Below are positions 1 through 9,246 of a DNA stretch of 64,000 nt, one piece after another. The notes beneath the pieces are model-generated. The model ran no database searches, had not been told where the DNA came from, and saw only the letters and a program-made list of their open reading frames with translations. The stretch is from positions 1 to 64,000 of the forward strand of contig CALKHN010000002.1 of the NCBI GenBank assembly GCA_937991535.1, given 5' to 3'. Position 1 is the stretch's first letter, and the number at the start of each line of letters is the position of its first letter. The stretch is from an uncultured Sphingobacteriales bacterium (lineage in GTDB: Bacteria > Bacteroidota > Bacteroidia > Chitinophagales > Chitinophagaceae). The position numbers and the translations under genes were made by a program.

Positions 1-11
1 CGCCTCCTTTT
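1..11 (-). promoter_or_regulatory. ribosome binding site of an off-window gene
   Basis: Read on the minus strand, the last bases of the window are TTAAAAGGAGGCG, a strong Shine-Dalgarno-like stretch lying 11 bases past the kinase stop codon. Such strong sites are uncommon in this window. The gene it would serve lies outside; a LytTR response regulator is the usual partner of a LytS kinase, but that is a guess. Confidence 0.45.
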
Positions 12-21
12 AATTTATCAA

Positions 22-1128
22 TCAAGTATTTTTACCGGACACTAATGATTCAAAAGTGTAAAAATCTTCTTCATCTTCCACCTTAGTAAGATACCGGCCT
101 TTAAACGAAACATCCAACCGCCTGCGCAGGTTGGAAAGACCGATCTTGTAAGATGATATTTCAATATTATTTTTTTGCTTTCTCTTTTTATTGCGGCAAT
201 AGAAGTAGAACTGCTCCGGATGAAACACCACCTTTATCTGCAAAGGGTTACCGGGGTCTTTTAAGTCGCCGTATTTAAAAGCATTCTCTACAATGGTAGT
301 TAACGAAAGAGGCGGGACCATCTGTGCGCCCGCCTCACCTTCAATGCAGTAATCAATAACTTTAGCTGAAGGGAATCGCATTTCATTTATTTCAATCAGG
401 GTTTTAAGATTATCCAATTCCCGTTGCACCGGGACCTTATCACTTTCAAACTGTATGCTGTCCAATGAATAACGCATCATCTCAGACAACTTCCTGATAT
501 TAGCAGCAAGCATTTCTGAATGAGGCAATGCCTGTGAAAAAAGCACGTTAAGTGTATTAAGCAAAAAATGCGGATTGATCTGCGAACGGACAAAAGCATT
601 TTCGTATTGTAACTTTTCCTGCTGCGCCTTTAACTCCTGCTGTTTTAATAGCACGTTCTCCAGTTCCTGCTGCATTTTTTCATTTTCGCTTATCCTCAGC
701 TTTCTTTCATTTTTTAAAAGCAGTGGAATGATATAATACAGGGCAGCGGAAAAGAACATGTAAAAAAAGCCCCATATCGCTTGTGACAGGAAAAGCCCGA
801 AATCAGAATCTAAAAAAAGTACGATCCCATTCCTTGGTAAAAACCAGTACACATAAAAATAGCCAATACCAGACATCGTAATAAAAACAACAACGAAAAC
901 GGCAACACCTACGACAAACCTTTTCGCTTTCAGCAAGTGGAAACAAGCAAGGCTGACATAAAATGTCAGGATATAAGGAATGAGTGCGGATACCGTATCT
1001 GTAATGGTTACAGTAGGTGTGGAAAGCCGGTGGGTCAGGTTCATTAAAGCCCCGTACATAAACCATCCGGCAAGATGCAAGCCGATAATTAGTTGTTTGT
1101 TCTTGCTTTCAATGAGTAAAGCAGCCAT
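22..1128 (-). CDS. LytS/YehU-type sensor histidine kinase
   Basis: Membrane histidine kinase of the His_kinase (PF06580) family, which normally phosphorylates a LytTR response regulator. About four hydrophobic segments fill residues 12-137, a charged coiled coil follows (about 140-178), then the phospho-acceptor motif QINPHFLLNTLN with His187, and an N-box-like SLTTIVENAFKYG near 275-287. The protein has 368 residues, normal for the family. It is the last complete gene of the operon 3725-22 and starts 36 bases after the acyltransferase gene. A purine-rich AAAAGGAGG sits on the minus strand at the window edge (about 3-11), so another gene, plausibly the cognate response regulator, probably follows outside. 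Its role in sensing a peptide product is inference. Confidence 0.9.
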   Translation of the reverse strand: MAALLIESKNKQLIIGLHLAGWFMYGALMNLTHRLSTPTVTITDTVSALIPYILTFYVSLACFHLLKAKRFVVGVAVFVVVFITMSGIGYFYVYWFLPRNGIVLFLDSDFGLFLSQAIWGFFYMFFSAALYYIIPLLLKNERKLRISENEKMQQELENVLLKQQELKAQQEKLQYENAFVRSQINPHFLLNTLNVLFSQALPHSEMLAANIRKLSEMMRYSLDSIQFESDKVPVQRELDNLKTLIEINEMRFPSAKVIDYCIEGEAGAQMVPPLSLTTIVENAFKYGDLKDPGNPLQIKVVFHPEQFYFYCRNKKRKQKNNIEISSYKIGLSNLRRRLDVSFKGRYLTKVEDEEDFYTFESLVSGKNT

Positions 1129-1164
1129 AAAGTAGTATTTGAGTTGAAGTCTTTTAGACCATGA

Positions 1165-2304
1165 TCAGGCAAATACAAATACTTCCTTTTCGTAAAGCTG
1201 ATTGAATAGCCCATCACTGATGTTTCGTTTTAGAACCGGGTTATCAAAACAGGCAGATAACAAGGCATACAGACTATTGTCTATTGGGTAGGAAATATAA
1301 CCAGCTTTCTGGAATAAAAAGTAGTTTTGCTCTTCTCTAAAAATACCAAATCCGGATGAATTAAAACGAAATTGATCGCTGGCGGCGGGTATTTTTTTGT
1401 GCGTATTGAAATGCGTACTCTTTTGATGTACGACGCAGGCTACTTTATGAAGATATAACCAGGATTCCCATTGCCCGGGGTATTTTCTGATGAGAGGAGC
1501 CACCAGGTCATATAGTTGTTGTGTTGCTTTCATTGAAAATTCTATCCGATCAGTAATAGTGTTAGGATAAATTGGATCGAAAAACTTTAACCGTATATCG
1601 TTGAATGATTTTCTATAGGATGCAACGGGAACTATGGGTACTCCTGTTGCATGAGACAGGTAAGCAATACCTTTTCTCGCAAAGATCTGTTGGTGAAGAA
1701 AATTAATAGCACAACTGTTTACATTATTAGTCGTATTCACTCCAGAGCCTGTATTGCCATCAATGTATAATAACAGGCTCCTTCCGCCTTTCAGTTCTTT
1801 TAGCATACGTAAACCCGATCCCGGAGCTTCTGCATCAATCAGGGAAAATTTGTCTATCCTGCTTTCTCCGGGCAGTTGTTTATAAAGACCGGTAAACAGT
1901 TTGCCGGATTCTTCAATCACTTTACTGGCAATGACCAATGAGTAGGGAATATTATGCTTTGCCAGGAAAAGATTGATCGCCCTGTATGAGCCCATATGAA
2001 AAGTGCAAATAATGGAAGGGCGGCTTCTCAATATTGTTTCAGTATTACTATCAAGATTTTCATAGGTTATATGCTCCAATACTTCAAAAGACGATTGTTC
2101 CAGCATACTTAATTGCTGGTGCAGCAGGATGCTTATGAAAATTTCTTCATGCTTTTTAAAAGGAATTGACGGTAAGTAATTATACAGTCCCGCGCTGATA
2201 ATATTAAATTGTGCATTAAGGGCATCGTCTTGTTTGATCTTTACTTTAGTTGCAAAGTTGTTGATCAGCTCATCTCTTTGTTGAATGTAATTACCTGGTT
2301 TCAT
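1165..2304 (-). CDS. LpxL/HtrB-like acyltransferase in RiPP-like operon
   Basis: A 379-residue protein resembling lysophospholipid / lipid A acyltransferases of the LpxL-HtrB fold. The region from about residue 97 carries the family's His motif as HMGSYR (His103), but with Arg where the classical HX4(D/E) motif has an acid. A later LLLYIDGNTGSG and a VPIVPVASYRK segment correspond in order to the substrate-binding blocks of the family. The chosen ATG (MKPGNY) overlaps the end of the protease gene by 14 bases, suggesting translational coupling; an upstream ATG at 2379 would need 89 bases of overlap. With a peptide gene and a membrane protease in the same operon, fatty acylation of the peptide is an attractive inference. 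A general membrane-lipid role is the alternative. Confidence 0.7.
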   Translation of the reverse strand: MKPGNYIQQRDELINNFATKVKIKQDDALNAQFNIISAGLYNYLPSIPFKKHEEIFISILLHQQLSMLEQSSFEVLEHITYENLDSNTETILRSRPSIICTFHMGSYRAINLFLAKHNIPYSLVIASKVIEESGKLFTGLYKQLPGESRIDKFSLIDAEAPGSGLRMLKELKGGRSLLLYIDGNTGSGVNTTNNVNSCAINFLHQQIFARKGIAYLSHATGVPIVPVASYRKSFNDIRLKFFDPIYPNTITDRIEFSMKATQQLYDLVAPLIRKYPGQWESWLYLHKVACVVHQKSTHFNTHKKIPAASDQFRFNSSGFGIFREEQNYFLFQKAGYISYPIDNSLYALLSACFDNPVLKRNISDGLFNQLYEKEVFVFA

Positions 2305-3457
2305 GGCGAAATATTTTAATGGTTTGATAAACGGATTTAAACAGTAATAGAATAGCAAACAATAATCCTGCAATTCCAATAGATAGTTTGATTATGTTAC
2401 TATAGGTGGCCGGGTGCTCCATTGAAATAATATCCGGCAAACCTGAAAGCTGTTCTGCCAGGAACCTGATGAGATAATATCCCAAAGACGACCAGAACAG
2501 GGTATTCAGAATAGTATATACTGCCAAAGCAGGGGAAACAGGAATGCCAACTATCTTTCCCGTTACTAATTTTGCCAACAGCCCTAACGATCTTGCCCGC
2601 AGATTCGGTAAATTGAACCAGTCAGAAAAAATCCAGTAACCATCAAACCTGAAAAATGGATTTAGTGAAGAGAGTATACTGGCTGAATTAATGATGACCA
2701 ATAAAAGAAAAGCGGATTTGAGGGAAGTTGTATAAAACAACAAGATCAAAATGATATTGATAAGTAATTGAAAATATATTCCGCCGAGGTTTACAATAAT
2801 CCGTTGGTTGGAGGGAAGTTTCCATATCGTTGTAACATTTGTATAGAATACGGGGTAAATAAAATACAACCCGATGCCTATTTCTTTTGGTGTTATCCCA
2901 AATCTCGATGCGGCAGCGGCATGCCCGGTTTCATGAGCTAAAATGATGAGTAGAAAAATTGCATATAGCATAAGCAGGCTGCTAACCGAAAAATAGGATG
3001 AAGCATGGCTATAGATTGCCAGAATCAAATATGGATCACTTTGCCAGAAAAAACATACAGTGGCGACTATAGATCCCACACATAAAACACCAAATAATTT
3101 TTGGATGAACAGGAAAGATAAAAGCCGGTAAAGTTTTCCCGCTTTTTTTTCAGGTACTATCGTCCGGCGAAATAAAATATATGATTGCGGGTGAACTGTA
3201 CTTTTACTTTTGACAGAATTTATCTTATCTGTTGTTTTTGCAACTGCATCTTTCACATAATTACCGGTAAATGCTTCAGTAGCAAATTGAGTGTTTAACG
3301 TATCGGCGATATGGTCGTCTGATAAAACTCCCGTTTGCTTTTTTGTGAGAATATGGTACAATGTTTCACTGATGTTGTATATTCTTTCATCAATGGTTAT
3401 AAGTATATGCCTTGACTGCCTTTTCTCCGGTACTACCTGTAATGTAAAATTGTGCAT
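2291..3457 (-). CDS. M50-type membrane metalloprotease with PqqD-like N-terminus
   Basis: A 388-residue integral membrane protein. Residues 1-75 look like a PqqD-like peptide-recognition domain (ILITIDERIYNISETLYHIL, then a helical acidic stretch). Transmembrane segments follow, with the zinc motif HETGH at 175-179 and the second motif NPFFRFDGYW at 266-275, both typical of M50 / site-2-protease relatives found in peptide maturation loci such as YydH-type genes. The start at MHNFTL is preferred: the open frame extends 52 codons upstream but that part (MALRRPFHH...) overlaps the precursor gene and has no family features. The gene lies 115 bases after the precursor stop and overlaps the acyltransferase gene by 14 bases. 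Leader removal or export of the peptide is the inferred role. Confidence 0.8.
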   Translation of the reverse strand: MHNFTLQVVPEKRQSRHILITIDERIYNISETLYHILTKKQTGVLSDDHIADTLNTQFATEAFTGNYVKDAVAKTTDKINSVKSKSTVHPQSYILFRRTIVPEKKAGKLYRLLSFLFIQKLFGVLCVGSIVATVCFFWQSDPYLILAIYSHASSYFSVSSLLMLYAIFLLIILAHETGHAAAASRFGITPKEIGIGLYFIYPVFYTNVTTIWKLPSNQRIIVNLGGIYFQLLINIILILLFYTTSLKSAFLLLVIINSASILSSLNPFFRFDGYWIFSDWFNLPNLRARSLGLLAKLVTGKIVGIPVSPALAVYTILNTLFWSSLGYYLIRFLAEQLSGLPDIISMEHPATYSNIIKLSIGIAGLLFAILLLFKSVYQTIKIFRHETR

Positions 3458-3572
3458 GGTAATGGTTATATGTTTTTTTAAGACAAATTGATGTGCACAA
3501 GAACCGGGAATCCGTTTACAAAAAAGGAATCCTTGCAGATTCCTGAAATGAAGCTGGCTATGTATCACTTCA

Positions 3573-3725
3573 TTAATTCCCGGTTTGTGGTGGAAAGGGC
3601 GGCGTAGGGCCAATACAGGATGGGTTGGCTAAAACAGCGCCCAGTCCGGTAGATGACATTTCAAATCTTGTTTCAAGCTCTTCAATGCTGATCGCATTTT
3701 CGAAGATGTTTTTAGTCTTTTCCAT
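3573..3725 (-). CDS. candidate RiPP precursor peptide
   Basis: Encodes 50 residues. The N-terminal half is charged and helical with an ISIEELETRFEMS stretch that looks like a leader recognised by a PqqD-type domain. The C-terminal half is small and uncharged: STGLGAVLANPSCIG followed by PTPPFPPQTGN, a Pro-rich tail with a single Cys at 37. The open frame runs 20 codons further upstream, but the ATG at 3725 gives the compact leader-core form. The gene is first in a minus-strand operon with the M50 protease and acyltransferase. I do not recognise the family; similarity to leaders of Bacteroidota lanthipeptides is an impression. No LanB/LanM, YcaO or radical SAM gene is visible within the window. 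Confidence 0.6.
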   Translation of the reverse strand: MEKTKNIFENAISIEELETRFEMSSTGLGAVLANPSCIGPTPPFPPQTGN

Positions 3726-3818
3726 TTGTTTTGATTTTAATGTGTATGAATTGTTGTGTACATCAACATTGTCTTTACACATCAAACCTCAACAGTTTTA
3801 AAAGCCTTTTAAAATCTG

Positions 3819-4013
3819 TTACACCAGCACTCATTTGCTGTATGCAGAATGCGGTATTGTCGTGCAAAACATATAAATAAAGACCTTAAGTTTTATGGGA
3901 AAAAAATATTTTTTTGGGGAAAGTAAAACGCTTGTCAGGCAAGACTTTCAGAATAAACGATTACACCAAAGCCGGTTTGCTCTATGCAGAATGCTGTTTG
4001 CTCTATGCGAATG
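3819..4013. promoter_or_regulatory. three-copy direct repeat, candidate AraC operator
   Basis: The intergenic region between the peptide operon and the divergent AraC gene has a 37-base repeat at 3819-3855 and 3961-3997: both begin TTACACCA, then 7 variable bases, then TTTGCTsTATGCAGAATGC. A third copy of the TTTGCTCTATGC-GAATG part starts at 3997, exactly 21 bases (two helical turns) after the second. Spacing in phase with the helix and position between divergent promoters fit binding sites for the AraC protein encoded at 4193. The assignment to that protein is inference. Confidence 0.55.
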
Positions 4014-4192
4014 AAGTTGATACCATTTTACTTTCGTCCACTGTTTTTTAATTTTACTTCCAGCCACTAAATGTTGCAGCAATAATATTCCCGGCATACA
4101 AGTACAGATCAAAGCAAAGACTGCCAGCCAAATCTTTTCCCCGCAAGCGCAACATTTATTTTTAGACAAGCAGATAGCTTTCATTATATCTT

Positions 4193-5374
4193 ATGACTAT
4201 GCAAAACCCAGTGCACCAATTCCCTCTAAATCCCTATCAAATGAAAGAAACAGATCTGAATATAAGTATTCCTGGCGGGAGTGACTTACGATTTACCCGG
4301 GAAATACCTGCGAGATTGGAGAGATACATAATAGAAGGCAGCCAGGTATTTACTGTGGAGAGCAGCTTTGGTAGTTTGCTGGTGCAGCTTGTTGACCTGC
4401 CCCATTATAATTTTCAGTATATTATACTGGATTGCAGGGAAGATATAGCATTAAGAAGGAAGAAGAATGGGATCGGACTGAAAATGGATATTTCCTTGCA
4501 AAATACAATGGATTGGGAATATCGAGGAATAGATGATGCAAGACTGGGAGAAAATTATTGCAATATTTTCTACCTGCCCGAACTCGACGGAACCGGCTTA
4601 TTCAAAGCGGGTAATCTATACAGGACTTTGGAGATAGACATTTCCAAAGAAGCGTTTGTTTCTTTGAACTATACTACGCCACTGTTAGAATCATTTTTGG
4701 AGAAGGCGGGTAATGAAGTGCCTTCCAGTATTAAACCGGCAGCGATAAAACTTACTCCGTACCTGCTTAAGATAATCAATGGCATTCTTCATTTTAGCTA
4801 TACGGATAAGCTACTGAGCCTGTATGGCGATAATAGCATACAAGGATTAATTATGCTGATACTGCGCGAAGCATCATTGATGCAGGAAAATGCAATTTCC
4901 CAACCCGATAGAACGGATAAAATGGGAAGAGCAAAGATATTACTCAGAAATTCTTTTAAAAAATACCCTGGTACCAAATTTATTGCAAAAGAATTAGGAA
5001 TGAACACTACCACACTTAGAGAAAACTTTGCAACTGCTTTTAAAACTACAATGTGGGATTACTGGTACCAGCAGCGTATGGAAATAACAGGCAGGATGTT
5101 GAAAGAAGGGAAAGACATTAAAGAGATAGTAGCCGAAACAGGATTTACCAGCAACAATACCTTTACCCGTGCTTTCCGGAATTATTTTAAGCAGCCACCG
5201 GATGAATGGCGGCGAAATGGGGAAAATCATAGCATGTTTAAAAAGGATGCCGTTAAAGATAATGCTATACTTAAACGATTTAATGATATCACTTCATTTC
5301 CGGATGAAGATAAGAAGTACATCCTCTATACCCTTGATGCACTTATCAAAAATGTAAAACACAAAAATATTTAA
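4193..5374 (+). CDS. AraC-family transcriptional regulator
   Basis: A 393-residue regulator. The two helix-turn-helix units of an AraC domain lie at about 245-335, including GTKFIAKELGMNTTTLRENF and the conserved second helix region IKEIVAETGFTSNNTFTRAF followed by the FKQPPDEWR signature. The N-terminal ~230 residues match no effector domain I can name. It is unusual that about 50 residues follow the DNA-binding domain: LKRFNDITSFPDEDKKYILY resembles the short C-terminal tails of XRE regulators in Bacteroidota. The gene is divergent from the RiPP-like operon and separated from it by the repeat region, so it is the likely regulator of that operon. The start could also be at 4199 or 4241. Confidence 0.85.
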   Translation: MTMQNPVHQFPLNPYQMKETDLNISIPGGSDLRFTREIPARLERYIIEGSQVFTVESSFGSLLVQLVDLPHYNFQYIILDCREDIALRRKKNGIGLKMDISLQNTMDWEYRGIDDARLGENYCNIFYLPELDGTGLFKAGNLYRTLEIDISKEAFVSLNYTTPLLESFLEKAGNEVPSSIKPAAIKLTPYLLKIINGILHFSYTDKLLSLYGDNSIQGLIMLILREASLMQENAISQPDRTDKMGRAKILLRNSFKKYPGTKFIAKELGMNTTTLRENFATAFKTTMWDYWYQQRMEITGRMLKEGKDIKEIVAETGFTSNNTFTRAFRNYFKQPPDEWRRNGENHSMFKKDAVKDNAILKRFNDITSFPDEDKKYILYTLDALIKNVKHKNI

Positions 5375-5468
5375 ATCAAGTAGGAAGTTAGTCGTAAATT
5401 AACCTCCTGTCCTCTTCACTCCGGACGAACGGGTCCCGTATCACTGCAGTTTGTTGTAATAAATTTGC

Positions 5469-6099
5469 ATGGTGTTCTGTGCTCAAAAGTGTATAGTTGA
5501 ACTCCGTACTTCTAAGGCAACATGGGGTTGGCCAATGGGATACATATTACCTATAGAAAGTTCAGGAAAAGTAAAAAACGGTCAAAAGGTAAAACATAGA
5601 TTTAAACGGGTCGCTTCAAGAGCGTCTAATAGAAATTCAGGTATACTTTGCGACCAGGATATAATTCTTACAGGACTCAATAGCAGCAAAAAATATCCAA
5701 CACATTTAAGACGCATTAAATTTTATAATTCGGAATACGACAGAACATTTGTGTTTTTAACCAATAACTTTAAAATAAAAGCACAAACAGTTACACAGCT
5801 TTATAAACATCGGTGGGGTATAGAACTGTTCTTCAAATGGATAAAACAAAATTTAAAAGTTAAATCTTTCTGAGGCTTCAGTGAGAATGCAGTTAAAATA
5901 CAAATATGGATTCCGCATATGTGCAAGTACTCATCGCACGAAAGAAATTGAACCTAACAAATACACCCTATTCAACACATCAGTCTTGCGCTTTTTGAAA
6001 AAGACCAATCCACGAGGTGTTTTTAAACAAAGAAAATCAAGATATCAAAGAACCAAAATATATTCAGTTGAAAATCATTTAACTAAGGCGCAACACTAG
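5469..6099 (+). pseudogene. IS4-family transposase remnant
   Basis: Only the C-terminal half of an IS4-type DDE transposase is left. The first segment (5469-5873) retains the conserved FLTNNFKIKAQTVTQLYKHR and WGIELFFKWIKQNLKVKSF with the YREK-like region. It then hits an in-frame TGA where the family continues with a GTSENAVKIQIW stretch; that stretch (NAVKIQIW) is still readable just after the stop. Further frame changes lead into 5881-6099, where LALFEKDQSTRCF is readable in another frame. The N-terminal catalytic part is absent, and I see no intact terminal inverted repeats. This is a dead element next to other broken genes. Confidence 0.85.
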
Positions 6100-6164
6100 T
6101 GACCTAAGTTTATTATTCAGAATGCAATAACAACGACACTCATTTATAAATTGAATGTGAGTTA

Positions 6165-8749
6165 CTATCTTATAAGCATTATTGTACCTCTAGATATGTT
6201 TTCTACTTTCGTTACCTTATCCTGGTAATTAAGTACCCAAACATAATTACCTTCTGGCTGGCGAGTTCCGTTTAAGGTACCATCCCACCCCCTCAAAATG
6301 TCATGCGATTCGAAAATTTTTTTTCCCCACCGATTAAAGACCTGAAGTAAAAATATATGAGAATTGTCCGACATTACTGCCCGAAATATATCATTCAGAC
6401 CATCGCCATTTGGAGTGAAGGCAGAGGGAACGTATAAATGGCATAACCCTTTTGTTAAACGTTCCACAATTGTTTGTCAACGTTAGGTGGTATTTGCCTT
6501 GTTCCTTCACGGCAAATACTGGCTTTGTACTAGCATCCTGCCAAGTGAACTTATATTGATCATAATGGTCAACTTCGGGATGAAGTTGCAATACCTGTCC
6601 GTCACATATTTCTAAATCCGCTCCTAGCGAAAATATAGGCTGCTCCCCATAGCTAACAACTATGGTATCTGAAGCCAGGCATCCATCTAATTCTGCATAA
6701 GCAAAGTAAACTCCTGGCTTAGTCACGTAGTAGACGGAATCAGTACTATTATTTTGCCATTCATATTTGGCCCCCTCAAAATGCGCGTGAAGTTGCAAAG
6801 ATTGACTATTACACAACATCGTATCATTTCCAAGGTGAAACACTGGTACCGGCTTTGCGTTAATTTGAAGACTGTCTCGCTTAATGCAATTGTTTAAATT
6901 AACTTCAAGCCAGTAAAGACCTGAATTCAATATATTCTGCTTATCAGTAGTATTGCCGGTGTTCCACAAATAAGAGGCATCGGATTGAAGTATTGATGCG
7001 GAAAGCACTGTATTTTCACATACAGAACTGTTGACGCCAAGATCAAAATCAGGGTATGGGTTAAATTTCAGTTGAACACTGTCTTTTGAGACGCATGCTG
7101 TTTCTGAATTTGTCAACTCCAACACAATTAATCCTGACTGCTTCGCTGAAAAAAAAGGGGCCGTTGAGCCATCTTGCCACAAGTAAGTAAATTGCGATGG
7201 CAATGAAGGAGCTATTTGGTACTCGGAATCGCCACATATAACTGTATCCAATCCTAGTATACGATCTACCTTATTTACCGTAATATTGTTGCTTAAAGTA
7301 TCGACTCCACATGTGGAAAACAGGATTAGTTTAACATTGTATGTTCCTGAATTGGAGAAGGTATGCAAAGCACTATCGACCAGTGAGCTATTTTGAGCAC
7401 CTGAGATAGGATCTCCAAAGTCCCATTTTACCGAAACTACTTCTTCCGTCCGTTGGTAACGAAACATATGCCCTTGTTGATTACATTGTTCGGTAACTTC
7501 AAAACGGGGCTTCCAAAAACTTTGTATAAACGTGGGTAGCCCAAACCTGGCTGCAATACCATCTGTTTGAGTTATTAACAATTGATTTTCTACAAAACCA
7601 CAATTGACACCGACTACATCGGGGTGATTTATAACTGACAAAAAAGATGGATATGCCATATTTGCCATATAGATTTTGCCATCGGGTGCCAATTGCAGGC
7701 AACCCCATATACTGCCATAGTACGTCCAATTTGAACAGCTCTTTTTTAGATTTAATTATGTCACTATCGGTTGATAACGAAATATCATACTGCACCAGTA
7801 TATTCATTACAATGAAGGTTGCCTGATCATAATACCAATTATTAGCATACAGCACTTTGGAATTCGGCGAAAATTCCACGCCGTAAGCTCCATCATAGTA
7901 ATGTGTCCCGGTAGTAAGTACTAAGGGGTTGGATACAATCCCCGTAGAATTGTCAAAATCAAGCAGGTCAAGACCATTTAATCCAAAGTGAGCTGCCGCA
8001 AGTCTTTTGCCATTTGGCGAGGCTTTAAGATAGCCAAGCGTACCGTCAAAATGTCCCGTCACAAGTCTACCTGTGTGTGTAACAACAGGCAATATGCCTA
8101 CACCCGAAGAAGTTACGAGGTATGCATACCAAGCATCATCATTCCATCCATGCGTAATTACCCATATATCTTTTCCGTTACAATGTTTGACAGCAGTAAT
8201 CTTTTCACAAACAGGAGTCTGCAGTTGCACGTTCTTATTTACCAGATCTCCCAGTCCTCCATCAAGATTCATATCGACAAAAGAATAATTGAGGCCGTTA
8301 GGGTCGCCTCCCAGTTCAACCGTAAATACATAGTATCCCGAAATATTGTCGACGGCAGGAACAATAATAGCAGATTGTGTGCTTCCTTTATTCCCTAGCA
8401 ATCCGGTACCGTTCGGCATTTCCTGATGTTCCCGGTTCCATATAGTTATGCCATCAGTATAAAAAAGCAATTTCCCGCTTTTATCACAAATGGTAGCGAC
8501 ACCTTCTTCAGTAAATAAGGCGCCATCCGATAGCACTTTGGGAGAGCCATCAGAGAAATCAAGCCCAGCATGGTGCCCGAAATACCATATGTTTCCTTCT
8601 TTTTGAGCTTGCGCATTTAGTGCAATGCAAAACAACAAAAAACAAAAAAAGAATGAATGGATTTCAACAATTCGAATTGATCGCGGAAAGCCTATTACGT
8701 TATTCAAGAAATTTGACCCTTTAACTGTTATATAAAATGCACCAAGCAT
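6165..8749 (-). pseudogene. secreted T9SS/gliding-type C-terminal domain protein, frameshifted twice
   Basis: One gene of roughly 860 codons read in three frames. The first part (8749 to about 7725) has a hydrophobic signal (HSFFFCFLLFCIALNAQA) and a beta-propeller-like start with NIWYFGHHAGLDF. Frame is lost around 7715-7730, where KLDV should run into YYGSIWGCLQLAPDGKIYM. The middle part (7692-6391) has a PKD-like domain (VKWDFGDPISG) and three to four repeats of the form FxLGxDxxxCxxxxxxLxA. A second shift lies near 6445-6460, after NNCGT. The end (to 6165) is the gliding motility-associated CHU_C domain: VPSAFTPNGDGLNDIF and VFNRWGKKIFES. It would be a cell-surface protein exported by type IX secretion. 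Two single-base lesions suggest inactivation, although assembly error cannot be excluded. Confidence 0.85.
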
Positions 8750-8839
8750 TTCGCTGGTATTTCTCTAACGATCTACTATCATGCTTATAAAACGCCAACT
8801 GAAGCCACATCTTAACTGATGGTAAATTATGTATATCAC

Positions 8840-9172
8840 TTAGGAGAAGCGAAGCAACCCTTTTTTCCACAAATCTATTGTTGTGGAGGCAGTTAAGCCT
8901 GTTATTGCGGGCGATAGCTTTAACTCATTCAACGCTTTTAACGCGACTTCTTCATTTGTCCTTAATAAAAATGTGGCCGCCCAAAGCTTTATATTTTCGT
9001 TAGTACTCTTGGTTAAATCTATCATTTGATCAAATCTACCCTCTTCTCTGATAAAAGGGTACATCGCCATTAATTTTCCATGGAATTTATTAGCCAACTT
9101 ATGATCGCCCTGTTCGATAGCTCCGCCATATTTTGTGGCATAAATTATAAAATCTTCTATTCTGTTAGTCAT
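8840..9172 (-). CDS. DUF2019-like small alpha-helical protein
   Basis: A 110-residue protein of helical, HEAT-like composition: pairs of helices with the pattern AATFLLRTNEEVALKALNEL and a closing DLWKKGLLRF. This order (YxxxAxxxGxA, then LL.HxNxxVRxxAAxxLL, then WxxG at the end) resembles DUF2019 proteins, some of which are thought to be immunity proteins. It stands alone on the minus strand between the broken T9SS gene and a LuxR-type gene, with no toxin visible. The family call is by recognition only. Confidence 0.6.
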   Translation of the reverse strand: MTNRIEDFIIYATKYGGAIEQGDHKLANKFHGKLMAMYPFIREEGRFDQMIDLTKSTNENIKLWAATFLLRTNEEVALKALNELKLSPAITGLTASTTIDLWKKGLLRFS

Positions 9173-9246
9173 AATTTAATTTTATGGTGTCCATCCAAAT
9201 CTTCTAAGAACTGCAATTCCAAAATCAAATTGCTCTTGAAAAGATA

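Noticed and set aside
3948..4184. Minus-strand 78-codon frame with several Cys upstream of the peptide gene
   Set aside because: It runs through the operator repeats (encoding HRANSIL-HRANRLW from the repeat), has no conserved look and lies only 8 bases from the AraC start. The repeats explain the sequence better.
7988..8398. Plus-strand open frames within the T9SS gene
   Set aside because: They are antisense to readable domain sequence on the minus strand and have no protein-like features.
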